Shown here piece by piece: positions 18,333-27,476 of a stretch of 64,000 nt of DNA. The DNA is from Caldilineaceae bacterium (GTDB lineage: Bacteria > Chloroflexota > Anaerolineae > Caldilineales > Caldilineaceae). The notes under the pieces are model-generated. The model was given only the letters and a program-made list of their open reading frames with translations, did not search any database and was not told the origin of the DNA. The stretch's first letter is position 1; each line of letters begins with the position of its first letter. Where the stretch lies: positions 1 through 64,000 of the forward strand of contig JAHBVH010000014.1 of assembly GCA_019637645.1 (NCBI GenBank), read 5' to 3'. The position numbers were made by a program, and so were the translations under genes.

Positions 18333-19148
18333 TTAGCGGGTGACACAAGTAACAATAAAACGCGCATAGCGTTGCAGATACGGCACATGATCAAACAAAA
18401 AGCTATCGGTTTGTTGCAGGGCCTTGCGCCAGGGCGACTGAGCCCGTAGCCGTAAGACTTTGGCGGCCATGCTGGCTAGATCAAAGCCGCGGTATGTACA
18501 GGTTGTAAAATAACGGCCAAAGGTCTTCACATCCGCAAGTGCGAGCGGGCGATCAGTCCCCTTGACGGGGTGTTTATGCTTATAAGGCAAGCGATCACGG
18601 GCAAATTCAAGCAACAGGTTGTGACCTAGGGGGTCCTGGAACGCGCCGCGCCCGCCTTGTTTCAGCACCCGTGCCAGTTCTGGTCCGGCTACGTTGAGCT
18701 GTAAATGGTGGAGGGCTGCGCCACCAAACAGTAGATCAAACTTTTCATCGGCAAAAGGTAAACGCTCGGCTGGGCCAACATGGACATGGAGACGGTCTGC
18801 CACCCCTTTATACTCGGCATAGCGCTGAACCGTCGCAATCGTTTTGGGCGCGACATCTACGGCATAGACTGTGGCTCCAGCTAAGGCTAAGATCACAGGC
18901 GTCATGGAATAGCCACAGGCTATATCCAGCACCGTTTTGCCCTGTACGGGACCTAGAAAACCAAACAAATACTGGCGCCAAGGCGCACCGGCGACGTACT
19001 GCGTAAAGTCTGTTTCAATCTGTTGAAACTCGGCAAAGTGAATTGCTTCGCTGCGTGCATCAGTAATCTCCGCCTCTAGTTGGACACGTTTTTCGAGGAC
19101 TAAGGTGTCGATCTTAGACTTTGTTACGATCCGGTTTGATTTGAACAT
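18333..19148 (-). CDS. Class I SAM-dependent methyltransferase
   Basis: A 271-residue methyltransferase with an intact SAM-binding motif I (TVLDIACGYSMTPVILA), acidic motif II (VYAVDVAP), LPFADEKFDLLFGGAALHHL and a post-motif ARVLKQGGRGAF. Starting at the ATG at 19148 gives an AAAGGGGAAC ribosome site just upstream. Unlike the two methyltransferase-like genes at 10.9 and 14.7 kb, its cofactor site looks functional. It lies between the polymerase and flippase genes and probably methylates a sugar or lipid-linked sugar of the repeat unit. Confidence 0.85.
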   Translation of the reverse strand: MFKSNRIVTKSKIDTLVLEKRVQLEAEITDARSEAIHFAEFQQIETDFTQYVAGAPWRQYLFGFLGPVQGKTVLDIACGYSMTPVILALAGATVYAVDVAPKTIATVQRYAEYKGVADRLHVHVGPAERLPFADEKFDLLFGGAALHHLQLNVAGPELARVLKQGGRGAFQDPLGHNLLLEFARDRLPYKHKHPVKGTDRPLALADVKTFGRYFTTCTYRGFDLASMAAKVLRLRAQSPWRKALQQTDSFLFDHVPYLQRYARFIVTCVTR

Positions 19149-19282
19149 AGTTCCCCTTTCAGCCAAACACATAATGATACCTGATGAAATGACGGCGATG
19201 AAGGTGGTGGCACACCAAAAGAGGAAGATCTGCTGAAGCGGCCAGCTTCTTTGGTCGTTCTCGGTTAGTGAATAATTGGCCC

Positions 19283-20794
19283 TTATCCCTTACTTTCTAC
19301 GCGCAGGGGCGTTTGCTGGCTGATTTGGTAGGTCGCACCGGCCAAGCCCACAATTAAAAAGAAGAAGCGGGCAAAAGCCAAGTGTAAAAAGATAGATGTA
19401 CCTAAAAAGCCAATGATGGCAAGAAAAAAGCTGATCGCTAGATTGGCCAATGGTCGATCTAGCTCAAACCACTGTTTGCGGACTTGGGTCAGGTTACGCA
19501 TGAGCAAAAAGATAAAGAAGAGAAAGCTCCCAACGCCCAAGATCCCATTTTCGGCAGCCATGCCCAGATAGAGGGTATGCGATTCGCGCTCTTCACTCCG
19601 CACACCCATCCCGACCTGTTTAGCATATTCATGGTAATAGACGCGATAAAAGCCTGTCCCAACACCCAGGAGCGGATGATCCAGAAACATAGAGAGCGCT
19701 GTGAATTGTTGGGCCACCCGGTTTTGGGTGGACCCGTCAGTGCCCTCAAGGCCACTTTGTACATCATCTTGGAACATGGCCGTCAGCGACAGATTTTCGA
19801 GCTTGACCAACCGCCCACCGATATTGGGTACGGCCTGCATCAGCCCCAAAAGCACTAATCCAATGATGGCGATCTGATACCACTTGACATAGCGTAGAAT
19901 GACCATGACGAGCAACATGAGCGCTAGCCCAAAGAGCGCACCCCGCGAAAAGGTGAGCCCCATCCCGATCAAGGCAAAGAGCGCCCCCGCTCCGCCCAAG
20001 ATGCGCAAGAAAAGCGAGCGTTCACCCCACATGCGAAAGAGGGCCAGGGGCACCAACATCAGCATGACCTGGGCGTAGCGGTTCTGTTCGCCAACGGGGC
20101 CTGCCAACCGGGGTTGTTCCACTTCGCCCTGTAAGGTCTCCTCACCGGTGCCGAAGGCGGTGTTACTCATTTGGGCAAAGCCGCCATAGTTGCTGTCAAA
20201 GGTGCCCGTAATTTGCTGATAGAAGGAAAGTCCACCCATGAGCAGCCCGGCGAATACTAAGGTCCAGACGGCATAGCGCAATGTCCGACGATCACGCACG
20301 ACATTGATCACCAAAAAATAGATGAAGACCCCTTCAACAAGAAAATCGAGCACACGGCCAATTGCACCGCTCAGCCGGTCGATCCGTTCGACGAAGAGCA
20401 GCCCTGTGAGTTGGATACTCCAAAAAAAGACGAGCACCAAAAAAGGTGTGTCAATGATCAGCGAAGTGCGCCGCACCACAAGATAGGAGGTTAGCGGCAA
20501 GAGGAGGAGCGCCGGAAACGACGCACCGACAATATAGGGCACGCCATGAAATTCTACCGCGTTGGCCCCCGCGTTGGTGTATAAAATAAAAAAGACCAAC
20601 AGGGTCGCCACCTCGGGCCAAGCCAATAGGGCAGCGACAATCCACAAGGCGACTACGCCAGCAATCACCCACAAAGACTGTTGGAGTGTGAGGAGCGTAA
20701 CGATCAAAACAAAGCAAAAGATCCCGCCACCAACAAGAAGGGATTTGGCACGGCGTGGATCTTCTTGCCAAGCTGTCGTGAGGGTTGTCATCAT
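19283..20794 (-). CDS. O-antigen ligase/polymerase family membrane protein (Wzy-like)
   Basis: A 503-residue protein with about 11-12 predicted membrane helices and the Wzy_C/WaaL signature region: AGPVGEQNRYAQVML, then a long periplasmic loop with LDHPLLGVGTGFYRVYYHEY. Such proteins polymerise or transfer lipid-linked oligosaccharides at the outer face of the membrane. Its ATG overlaps the TGA of the upstream GT2 gene (ATGA at 20791-20794). Among Wzx/Wzy components in this locus it is the polymerase candidate. Confidence 0.85.
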   Translation of the reverse strand: MMTTLTTAWQEDPRRAKSLLVGGGIFCFVLIVTLLTLQQSLWVIAGVVALWIVAALLAWPEVATLLVFFILYTNAGANAVEFHGVPYIVGASFPALLLLPLTSYLVVRRTSLIIDTPFLVLVFFWSIQLTGLLFVERIDRLSGAIGRVLDFLVEGVFIYFLVINVVRDRRTLRYAVWTLVFAGLLMGGLSFYQQITGTFDSNYGGFAQMSNTAFGTGEETLQGEVEQPRLAGPVGEQNRYAQVMLMLVPLALFRMWGERSLFLRILGGAGALFALIGMGLTFSRGALFGLALMLLVMVILRYVKWYQIAIIGLVLLGLMQAVPNIGGRLVKLENLSLTAMFQDDVQSGLEGTDGSTQNRVAQQFTALSMFLDHPLLGVGTGFYRVYYHEYAKQVGMGVRSEERESHTLYLGMAAENGILGVGSFLFFIFLLMRNLTQVRKQWFELDRPLANLAISFFLAIIGFLGTSIFLHLAFARFFFLIVGLAGATYQISQQTPLRVESKG

Positions 20795-22011
20795 CGACCC
20801 TGCTCCGAAGAGGCTACGGGTGCCGCGGGTAAGGGTAAGCCCGTGCTGGGCACAACCCCATGATCCTCACGCCGTTGCGGCTCCCAACGTTCAATCCGAT
20901 GGCCGCGCACAATATTCCAGGTGGCAAGCAAAGAAGCTAGGTTGACCATGCCAAAGAAGAAGGGGATGGAAAAGAGCTTGAGCTTGCCCCAACGCGTATC
21001 ACTAAGCCGCCAACCCAAGAGCGCACAGCCATAAACCGCCACCTGCGCCAAGAGGGTTGCTTGGTAGAACCACCCTTGGTTCCACAACCCCCAATTTACC
21101 AGAAACAGGAGCAAGAGCGGAATGACCACGAGGCGGCGCAGCACCTTGTGAGAAAAAAGCTGAAAAGCATAGAAGCCATAACGAAGCGGATTGAGCAGTT
21201 CCCGCCGGAGCAGCACCGCGCGCAGACCACGCGTGGTAATGCGAACTTTGCGGCCAAATTCGCGTGGGCCTGAGCCAGCCACCGGCTCATAGGCAATGGC
21301 ATCCGGCGCAAAAACCAACCGATAGCCTTGGGTGATGACTCCCGTGGAAATGGTGAAATCATCGGTCACACCACCGGGTACGGGCGCGAACAAGGCGCGT
21401 CGAATGGCGTAGATCGCGCCGGTGGCCGAAATGGCATTGCCAGCCTTGCTCTGCGATTGCTTGAGCTTGCGGTCAAAATTCCAATAGCTCTGTTCACCGC
21501 TGCCCGAGGCATGGCTAGCTGTCTCCTTTACATAGACCTGATTGCCAGCCACGCCACCAACGGTCGAGTCGGCAAAGGGACGGGCGAGGGCCTGAATGGC
21601 ATTTGATGCATACATGCTATTGGCGTCGGAAAAGACCAAAATCTCACCCGTGGCAGCGGCAACGGCGGCATTTAGCGCCGGTGCTTTCCCGCCGCGCGGC
21701 AAGGAGAGCAGCCGAATCCCCTGCTTCGCGTACTGCCGGACAATCTCATCGGTGCCATCGGTGGAGCCGTCCGAGGCCACAATCACCTCGAGTTTATCGC
21801 GCGGGTAGACCATTGTCAGGACATTGTCTAATTTGGCGCCAATGCTTTGGGCCTCGTTATAGGCCGCAATGATCAAGCTGACACGCGGGGTGATCTCTGC
21901 ACTGCGGACAGGAGTGCGCCACAGCCGACCGCGGATAAAGGTCAGTATGGGAAAGAGTAGATAGGTATAGATGATGATCCCCAAGGCCGCCCAATAAATT
22001 CCCCAAAACAT
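20791..22011 (-). CDS. Membrane glycosyltransferase family 2
   Basis: A 406-residue GT-A enzyme with an N-terminal membrane helix (MFWGIYWAALGIIIYTYLLF), the GT2 core (VSLIIAAYNEAQSIGAKLDN, VIVASDGSTDGTDEIV, the DxD-like SDANSMY, and GGVTDDF) and three C-terminal helices. The layout is like polysaccharide synthases and cellulose-synthase relatives. I prefer the ATG at 22011, which has a GAGGAG site, over a longer start at 22050 without one. It probably adds a sugar to the lipid-linked intermediate at the inner membrane face. Confidence 0.87.
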   Translation of the reverse strand: MFWGIYWAALGIIIYTYLLFPILTFIRGRLWRTPVRSAEITPRVSLIIAAYNEAQSIGAKLDNVLTMVYPRDKLEVIVASDGSTDGTDEIVRQYAKQGIRLLSLPRGGKAPALNAAVAAATGEILVFSDANSMYASNAIQALARPFADSTVGGVAGNQVYVKETASHASGSGEQSYWNFDRKLKQSQSKAGNAISATGAIYAIRRALFAPVPGGVTDDFTISTGVITQGYRLVFAPDAIAYEPVAGSGPREFGRKVRITTRGLRAVLLRRELLNPLRYGFYAFQLFSHKVLRRLVVIPLLLLFLVNWGLWNQGWFYQATLLAQVAVYGCALLGWRLSDTRWGKLKLFSIPFFFGMVNLASLLATWNIVRGHRIERWEPQRREDHGVVPSTGLPLPAAPVASSEQGR

Positions 22012-22059
22012 TTCCTTGCTCCTCTGCGTTTCGTTCCAATAAGCAACCATGTCGGTTGG

Positions 22060-23418
22060 CTAGCCCTGCCGCCGACGCCCTTTGCCCAACCCAAAGTAAT
22101 GGGCCAAGTGGGCGACATTGGTCGTTAAGTCAAACTCACGAATCACTTTTTCGCGGCCTGCCTGGCCAAACTGGTGGCGGAGGGCTGGTTCTTGGTACAG
22201 ACGTTGCAAGGCGGCGGCTAATGCCGGTGCGTCCCCCGGTTCCGTGAGCAGACCGTTCTGTTCATGGGCGACCAACTCCGGAATCCCCGAAAGGCGCGTC
22301 GAGACCACCGGCACACCGCTCCCCATGGCTTCCATGAGGACAACCGGAATGCCTTCGCGGCGACCGTCACGCGTGGGCACACTGGGGGTCGCGACGACAT
22401 CGGCCTGGCGTAGCAACTCCACAATGGCTTCGCGTTGGAGCCGGCCATGAAAGTGGATCTCTTCACTCAAGCCCTGTTGCGCTGCTTGTTTTTGGAGTGC
22501 TTCCAAATCCGGGCCGTCCCCGGCAAAGTGACAGGCAAAAGGTACCCCTTCTTCTTTCAAGCGGCGACAGGCTTCGATCAGATAGGTTTGGCCTTTGACC
22601 TCGTGCAATGTTCCAATACAGAGGATTAGGAACGGGCCTTGGCCGAGATCATGGGGCGTGGGCGCGGTCCGGGGTTGGAAAAGCTGAGTATCAACCCCGC
22701 AGTGGATGACCAATACTTTATCATGCATTTGTCCCTTACACGCATCGACCATAATATCGCGATTGTAATTGGAAATCGTGACAGCAAAGGCCGCTTCCTC
22801 GATCTTTTCGCGCAACATGTGGCGGTCCCGGTGCAGATCGGAACCATGGGCTGTAAAGCTATAGGGAATGCCGACCAGCCGGTGAATGACAAAAGCCGCG
22901 GCGGCGGGGTGGCTGGCAAAGTGAGCATGGACATGCTCGATGCCTTCGGCTTCCATCAAGCGGGCAAAGTAGACCGCTTTGGGGAAGAGGTCGAAAATGC
23001 CAAAAAAATAGCGCAGGCTGCCCCAGTTGGCCCGTAGTAAGGTCCAGAGCGTGTCCAGGTAGACTCGTGGCTTCTGGCGCAGAAAATGGAGGTGCGCCTT
23101 CAGAATCGGCCAAGAGATATGGGGCTGAAAATGAGCCCGCTCGACATAAGCTACCGCCTCTGGGTGAACGACCTTGGTGCGCTCCCGCCGCAAGGGATAG
23201 ACTTCGACAGCAACGCCTTGTTCCTCCATGGCTAACATTTCATAGAGAATGAAGGTCTCGGTGATCTTGGGAAAGCGCGACATCATATAGGCAACCGTGC
23301 CGCGCCCAGCGGAGGTTGCAGGGCTAGTTGCAGTGGTTGCTTGGGTTGTTGGCGTCGCCCCAACGGGTTGGGGCGGACGCGCGACAGAGATGGGATCGGT
23401 TGCTACTCTTGCACACAT
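22060..23418 (-). CDS. Glycosyltransferase family 4, colanic-acid WcaL type
   Basis: A 452-residue GT-B glycosyltransferase. The N-terminal domain has VAYMMSRFPKITETFILYEM and HVHAHFASHPAAAAFV; the C-terminal domain has LCIGTLHEVKGQTYLIEA, FHGRLQREAIVELLR and the donor-site VVLMEAMGSGVPVVSTRLSG. About 40 Thr/Ala/Pro-rich residues precede the conserved start. Its ATG lies inside the 3' end of the thymidylate-kinase-like gene (16-bp overlap), indicating coupled translation. It is predicted to extend the exopolysaccharide repeat unit. Confidence 0.88.
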   Translation of the reverse strand: MCARVATDPISVARPPQPVGATPTTQATTATSPATSAGRGTVAYMMSRFPKITETFILYEMLAMEEQGVAVEVYPLRRERTKVVHPEAVAYVERAHFQPHISWPILKAHLHFLRQKPRVYLDTLWTLLRANWGSLRYFFGIFDLFPKAVYFARLMEAEGIEHVHAHFASHPAAAAFVIHRLVGIPYSFTAHGSDLHRDRHMLREKIEEAAFAVTISNYNRDIMVDACKGQMHDKVLVIHCGVDTQLFQPRTAPTPHDLGQGPFLILCIGTLHEVKGQTYLIEACRRLKEEGVPFACHFAGDGPDLEALQKQAAQQGLSEEIHFHGRLQREAIVELLRQADVVATPSVPTRDGRREGIPVVLMEAMGSGVPVVSTRLSGIPELVAHEQNGLLTEPGDAPALAAALQRLYQEPALRHQFGQAGREKVIREFDLTTNVAHLAHYFGLGKGRRRQG

Positions 23419-24722
23419 AGGTCTAATATCGCTTTTTCAACTAATGCATCCGCTTGGATGCCGTTTTGGCGTAAATAGCCGCGCCAGATCTGGGCAATGA
23501 CTCGCTGGCGGACACGATCGGCATTTTGGGTTGCATCGACAATCACCATCTGGCGTAGGCGGGGTTGGAGGCTACGGTAGAATTGCCGTTGCTCTTCTAA
23601 AAATTCCGCACTGTGCTCTCCTTTACGGGCATAGAGCATTTCCCCGGGCGCGTCCAGCAGAATGACTAGATCGGGCGCGGGGCAAGCATGGGCCAACGCC
23701 CACCGCCGCCACTGCTGGAGGCGACTCTGCGGTTTTCGGGTCGGCAGCAGCGCATCATAGGTATAGCGATCAAAGATGACCAACTTGCGGCGCGCTTGTT
23801 GGTAGCGGGCTGTCAGGTAACGCTGCCATTGGGTTGCCAACCGCCCGACAAAGCCCGCTTTGGCTAATTTCCCCGCTAGCCCACCGGTGCTTTTTTGATA
23901 CAAACCCATATAGGCGGTATGGACAGGAAAGTAGAAGCCTTCTTTGATCCCAGCCACTACGGTCGATTTACCGGCGCCGTCGGGGGCTAAGATCGCGGCA
24001 CTGATCGCGCGCGGCCGGCGGGCCGTGCGCCAACCGCTGATCTTGCGCAACACCCGCTGTTGGAGGGGGCGCAGCTGATAGCCAGCCTGCTGTTGTTGCG
24101 CCAAATGGCGCGTCACTGTGGCGCGCATGGCTAGAAGCTGATCCCAAGCGCCGGTGTCAATCAACGCGGCGAGCTGTGACCACTGGGTGGTTGGTTGCCA
24201 ATGCTGTTGCAACAGGGCGGTCATAATGGTTTCTGTTGGTTGGGCCTGGCGTAGCTCTTGGATGCGTTGCTGGCGATGAGGGGCAAAACGCTTCTTATCC
24301 AATACACAGTGGAGGAGGAGCGTAATCAGCTCATCTTCTACGCTGGGAATAAAGCCATGTCCATGGCGCTGCCGACGGGCCAAGCAGCCCGCGGCCAAGG
24401 CTGTAGTCAGGGTTGGGTAGGGATGACCATAGGTGAGCGCGGTCACAAGATCGAGCTTGACCCAATGATCGTGCGCTTCATCATAGCCAACAAAGAAGTG
24501 GTGGGGGGCATACCCTTGGCTTGGCATGGGGGCATAGCCAAGATCGCCCAACAGGCTGGTGAGGCTTGCCAACTGGGTCGGTGCCACCAGCAGATCGACT
24601 TCATCTTGGCTCGCTAGACCCTCCATCTGCTCACCATCGCGGAGCAGACAATAGTGGATTTCGGCCTCTTCAAGCCGTTGTAGCGTTGCTAACAATAAAG
24701 CAGCCATAACCTTTACTTTCAA
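23403..24722 (-). CDS. Two-domain protein: nucleotidyltransferase-like plus thymidylate-kinase-like
   Basis: A 439-residue protein. Residues about 1-200 resemble a nucleotidyltransferase-fold domain (CLLRDG, then QDEVDLLVAPTQL, and HWVKLDLVTAL), a pattern seen in proteins fused to or paired with thymidylate-kinase-like domains. Residues about 236-430 are P-loop kinase with APDGAGKST (246-254), VIFDRYTYDALL and DLVILLDAPGEMLYARKGE. The kinase half is clearly related to the separate protein at 8993-9736. The start is a TTG at 24722 preceded by AAGGAT, which lies at the end of the upstream gene; an ATG at 24707 is an alternative. The biochemical role is unknown. Confidence 0.7.
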   Translation of the reverse strand: MKVKVMAALLLATLQRLEEAEIHYCLLRDGEQMEGLASQDEVDLLVAPTQLASLTSLLGDLGYAPMPSQGYAPHHFFVGYDEAHDHWVKLDLVTALTYGHPYPTLTTALAAGCLARRQRHGHGFIPSVEDELITLLLHCVLDKKRFAPHRQQRIQELRQAQPTETIMTALLQQHWQPTTQWSQLAALIDTGAWDQLLAMRATVTRHLAQQQQAGYQLRPLQQRVLRKISGWRTARRPRAISAAILAPDGAGKSTVVAGIKEGFYFPVHTAYMGLYQKSTGGLAGKLAKAGFVGRLATQWQRYLTARYQQARRKLVIFDRYTYDALLPTRKPQSRLQQWRRWALAHACPAPDLVILLDAPGEMLYARKGEHSAEFLEEQRQFYRSLQPRLRQMVIVDATQNADRVRQRVIAQIWRGYLRQNGIQADALVEKAILDLCVQE

Positions 24723-24725
24723 CGC

Positions 24726-26537
24726 TTATCCTTGTACCGACGCCACACTGTGGGATTGGCGCTCGCGTCGATCGGTAAAATAGGGAAGACCGCTTTGCAC
24801 AGGGAGCAAAAGATCCCGCCGTGGTTGCTGGTCCAAAATCGTGCCAAGGATGTTTGCATGGAGCCCTTGGAGCGAAAGCACAATCTCCTTGAGCGTATCG
24901 CGCCGGGTCTTGCCTTCGCTGGTCACGATGACAACACCATCGGCCCGTGAGGCCAAGATAAGGCTATCCGCCGAGGCCAACAACGGCGAAGCCGCGATAA
25001 TGACGAGATCGGCCTGTTTTTCCAAGCTTTTGATCAGGTCGGCCATATGGGGCGAAACCAGCAATTCAAAGGGATTGGGCGGCTGTGCACCACTGGTAAG
25101 AATCTGTAGACCCGGGGCCCAGTCAACCGAAACCAAAGCGGCGGTTTCTTGCAGATCGCTCTTCATATCGTTCGGGCGGCTTTCCGCCGTGCGTGCGGGC
25201 TCTACCTCTTCCTTGACGGCTTTTGTGAGCGGATGGCGTAGTTGGCGGATCACGGCACGCGGTGCCAAATTGCGCAGCAGCAGGATATCGGCCAAGCCCC
25301 GTTGTTCGGGCAGACCAAAGAGGCGATGAATACTGGGGCGGTGTAAATAAGCATCGACTAAAATAATGCGATGGCCGGTCTGGGCCAAGAGCACCGCCAA
25401 GTTTGCCGCAATTTCGCTGACATTTTCATTGGCTTGCGTGCCACTAATGACAACCGAGCGCATGGTGGGTTCAATGGGTTGGGGGGCGCCTTCGGCGGTC
25501 AGTGCGACATAATTTTGTTGGATTGCGACGGCGCTACTCGTTTCGTGCTGGAAGCGGGAGAGGAGCAATTTGCTACTTAGCACACGATAGCCTTCGGCCA
25601 CACGCGAATCGGGCAAGGCATGGACAACAAACCGATCGCGTCCGGCCCCTTGGAGCCGTTTGTGCTTGTTTAGCGTAGCCAAGATAGGAATCCCGGTTGT
25701 ATAGGCCAGGTCAGTGATCGTGCGAATGGTGTCATCAAAGAATTCAAAGACCAATACCAATGTCAGGGTTAGAATGACACCGGCCACCGCTGCCATGAGC
25801 GTTGTCAACAGTAACTTGGCATCTACCTCTTCGCCAGCCACAGCCAACTCAATGATTTTGATCTGATTCGTATTACTCTCTTGATAAGCTTCATAGAGCG
25901 TAGCTAAGGTGCGTTGATTATCGCTTTGGCGCGTGCGCAATTGGCTCAATTGATCAAGCAATAAGCGCCTTTCATCGAGACTGATGATGGTGGACTGGCG
26001 CGTTTCCAGCTGCTTAATGGTTTCTTGGTTTTGCGTGATCGTGGTTTTCAGCTCATCGATCTGGGCCTGAATATCGGCTTTTAGCTCGGCTGGGGTAACA
26101 CCGCCTCCGGCTGGGCTAAGGCTTAGGATCTTGTTGGCTAGGGCATTTGCAATGACCACCACTTGCTCGGCATCGCCCCCGCGGATATTCACATCTAAAA
26201 TTTGGGTTGAGGTATTGGTCTTTACTTCAACCATCTTTTTGAGTGAATCCGAGCTCATGGGGAGCTGGAGCTCTTCGACGACTGATTCCAAAACGGGCCG
26301 CGTCGTGGCTAAGTCAGCATAAATCCGCATCAACTGTTCAGCAGTACGGAGTTCGTTGAGATCGGGGTTCAGACTATCAATGCCTGGCCCTACAATCATT
26401 CGTGTGCTTGCTTCATAGACGGGCGGCTGTTGTTCTGTTACCGTATAAGCCAAGAGCCCACTGCCAATTCCGGCTAACACAAGCAACCATATCCAGCGGC
26501 GAAGAATGTTCAAGTATTGCTGTATCAACGGATTCAC
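24726..26537 (-). CDS. Wzz/BY-kinase-like chain-length protein with degenerate kinase motifs
   Basis: A 603-residue polysaccharide copolymerase-type protein. An N-terminal Wzz domain has a membrane helix (about 14-32); a long coiled-coil periplasmic section with Gln/Glu-rich helices follows, then a second helix (about 245-265) and a cytoplasmic CpsD/MinD-like domain. That domain has lost the usual P-loop (GTQANENVSEIA stands where a G..GKS/T loop is expected). Its Walker B is VIIAASPL rather than VIIDtPP, and Walker A' (IILVDAYLHRP) is only partly kept. The C-terminus has one Tyr rather than a Tyr cluster. It probably controls chain length without tyrosine-kinase activity. A GTG serves as start. 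Confidence 0.85.
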   Translation of the reverse strand: MNPLIQQYLNILRRWIWLLVLAGIGSGLLAYTVTEQQPPVYEASTRMIVGPGIDSLNPDLNELRTAEQLMRIYADLATTRPVLESVVEELQLPMSSDSLKKMVEVKTNTSTQILDVNIRGGDAEQVVVIANALANKILSLSPAGGGVTPAELKADIQAQIDELKTTITQNQETIKQLETRQSTIISLDERRLLLDQLSQLRTRQSDNQRTLATLYEAYQESNTNQIKIIELAVAGEEVDAKLLLTTLMAAVAGVILTLTLVLVFEFFDDTIRTITDLAYTTGIPILATLNKHKRLQGAGRDRFVVHALPDSRVAEGYRVLSSKLLLSRFQHETSSAVAIQQNYVALTAEGAPQPIEPTMRSVVISGTQANENVSEIAANLAVLLAQTGHRIILVDAYLHRPSIHRLFGLPEQRGLADILLLRNLAPRAVIRQLRHPLTKAVKEEVEPARTAESRPNDMKSDLQETAALVSVDWAPGLQILTSGAQPPNPFELLVSPHMADLIKSLEKQADLVIIAASPLLASADSLILASRADGVVIVTSEGKTRRDTLKEIVLSLQGLHANILGTILDQQPRRDLLLPVQSGLPYFTDRRERQSHSVASVQG

Positions 26538-26558
26538 CTTAACTTTCTAACTGGAGAC

Positions 26559-27476
26559 CTATCGGGACTTGAACTGGGTTGGTGCCGGTTCAAGTGCTAC
26601 GCCATTCGCGACATCAACGGTTGGTTTGTCGACTCGCACATTGAGGGCGAGCTTGGTATTTGTCATCTCTGTTTCAGCATTTTCCAACATGCTTTCAAAG
26701 GTAACGGCTTCATCGGGGAAGGTGGAGATCCCAATCTTTAAGTGAAGGTCCAATTTGTCCTTGGCGGCCTGTTGTAATTTACGGGTAATCTCTTGTACAT
26801 TGACTCGATCGGTTTCGGGTAGTAATGTAACAAAATGATCATCGCGTTTGGTGACAATGGCTAGGTCGCCTAATTCGGCCACCAACAATTCAGCCAAGCG
26901 CGCGGCGACATATTTTTCCAATGTCTCACGGCGCACTTCCTCCACAAAGCGGTGTAGGGGGGTATCTTGGAGACGCTTGCCCGCCGATTCACCCGAGCCA
27001 TCAATCGGCTGAATGGCCAAGAGCGCTGCCGCGCGTTGGTGGCGGCGCGCCCGCCGAATTTCTCGGTAGATTTGCGCTTGGCCCGAGTCAAAGGGTTGTA
27101 ATTCGTCGTTCATCTCACCAATGGTCAAACTGGTGATCACTTTCCGCCATTCTTCGAGCTGTTGGCCAATCGTGCGGGCCAGGATAACGCTCACCGTCAG
27201 CGCACTTAACTCGGTGATGGTGAGTGGTAGGCTCGCCCCGCCCAACTCATGCCCAAATAACCATTTGAGCAAGCCATAAATCGGGAAGAGCAGCACAAAG
27301 AGCCATTGGAGTGGCAATTGACTGAGGCGCACCCAGAGAAGGAGTAGAATCGTGCTAGCTGCCACGAGCATATACACAAACGGCGCTATATTGATTGGTG
27401 TATCTAATCTCTCAATGTTGTATAGGAGGAAAACCCACCCGCACATGGCAACAAAGAGATAGCGTAACTGTGTCAT
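26559..27476 (-). CDS. Membrane protein with a degenerate GGDEF domain
   Basis: A 305-residue protein with three to four N-terminal membrane helices (about residues 5-110) and a C-terminal GGDEF-fold domain. The domain is recognised by LAIVTKRDDHFVTLLPETDR, LKIGISTFPDEAVTFESML and AETEM, which match the core, the G(I/V)(A/S) strand and the terminal helix of diguanylate cyclases. The signature itself reads RDDHF instead of GG(D/E)EF, so cyclase activity is unlikely. The ATG at 27476 has a GAGGG site. It lies directly before the Wzz-like gene, so a regulatory or c-di-GMP-sensing role in polysaccharide export is plausible but unproven. Confidence 0.65.
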   Translation of the reverse strand: MTQLRYLFVAMCGWVFLLYNIERLDTPINIAPFVYMLVAASTILLLLWVRLSQLPLQWLFVLLFPIYGLLKWLFGHELGGASLPLTITELSALTVSVILARTIGQQLEEWRKVITSLTIGEMNDELQPFDSGQAQIYREIRRARRHQRAAALLAIQPIDGSGESAGKRLQDTPLHRFVEEVRRETLEKYVAARLAELLVAELGDLAIVTKRDDHFVTLLPETDRVNVQEITRKLQQAAKDKLDLHLKIGISTFPDEAVTFESMLENAETEMTNTKLALNVRVDKPTVDVANGVALEPAPTQFKSR

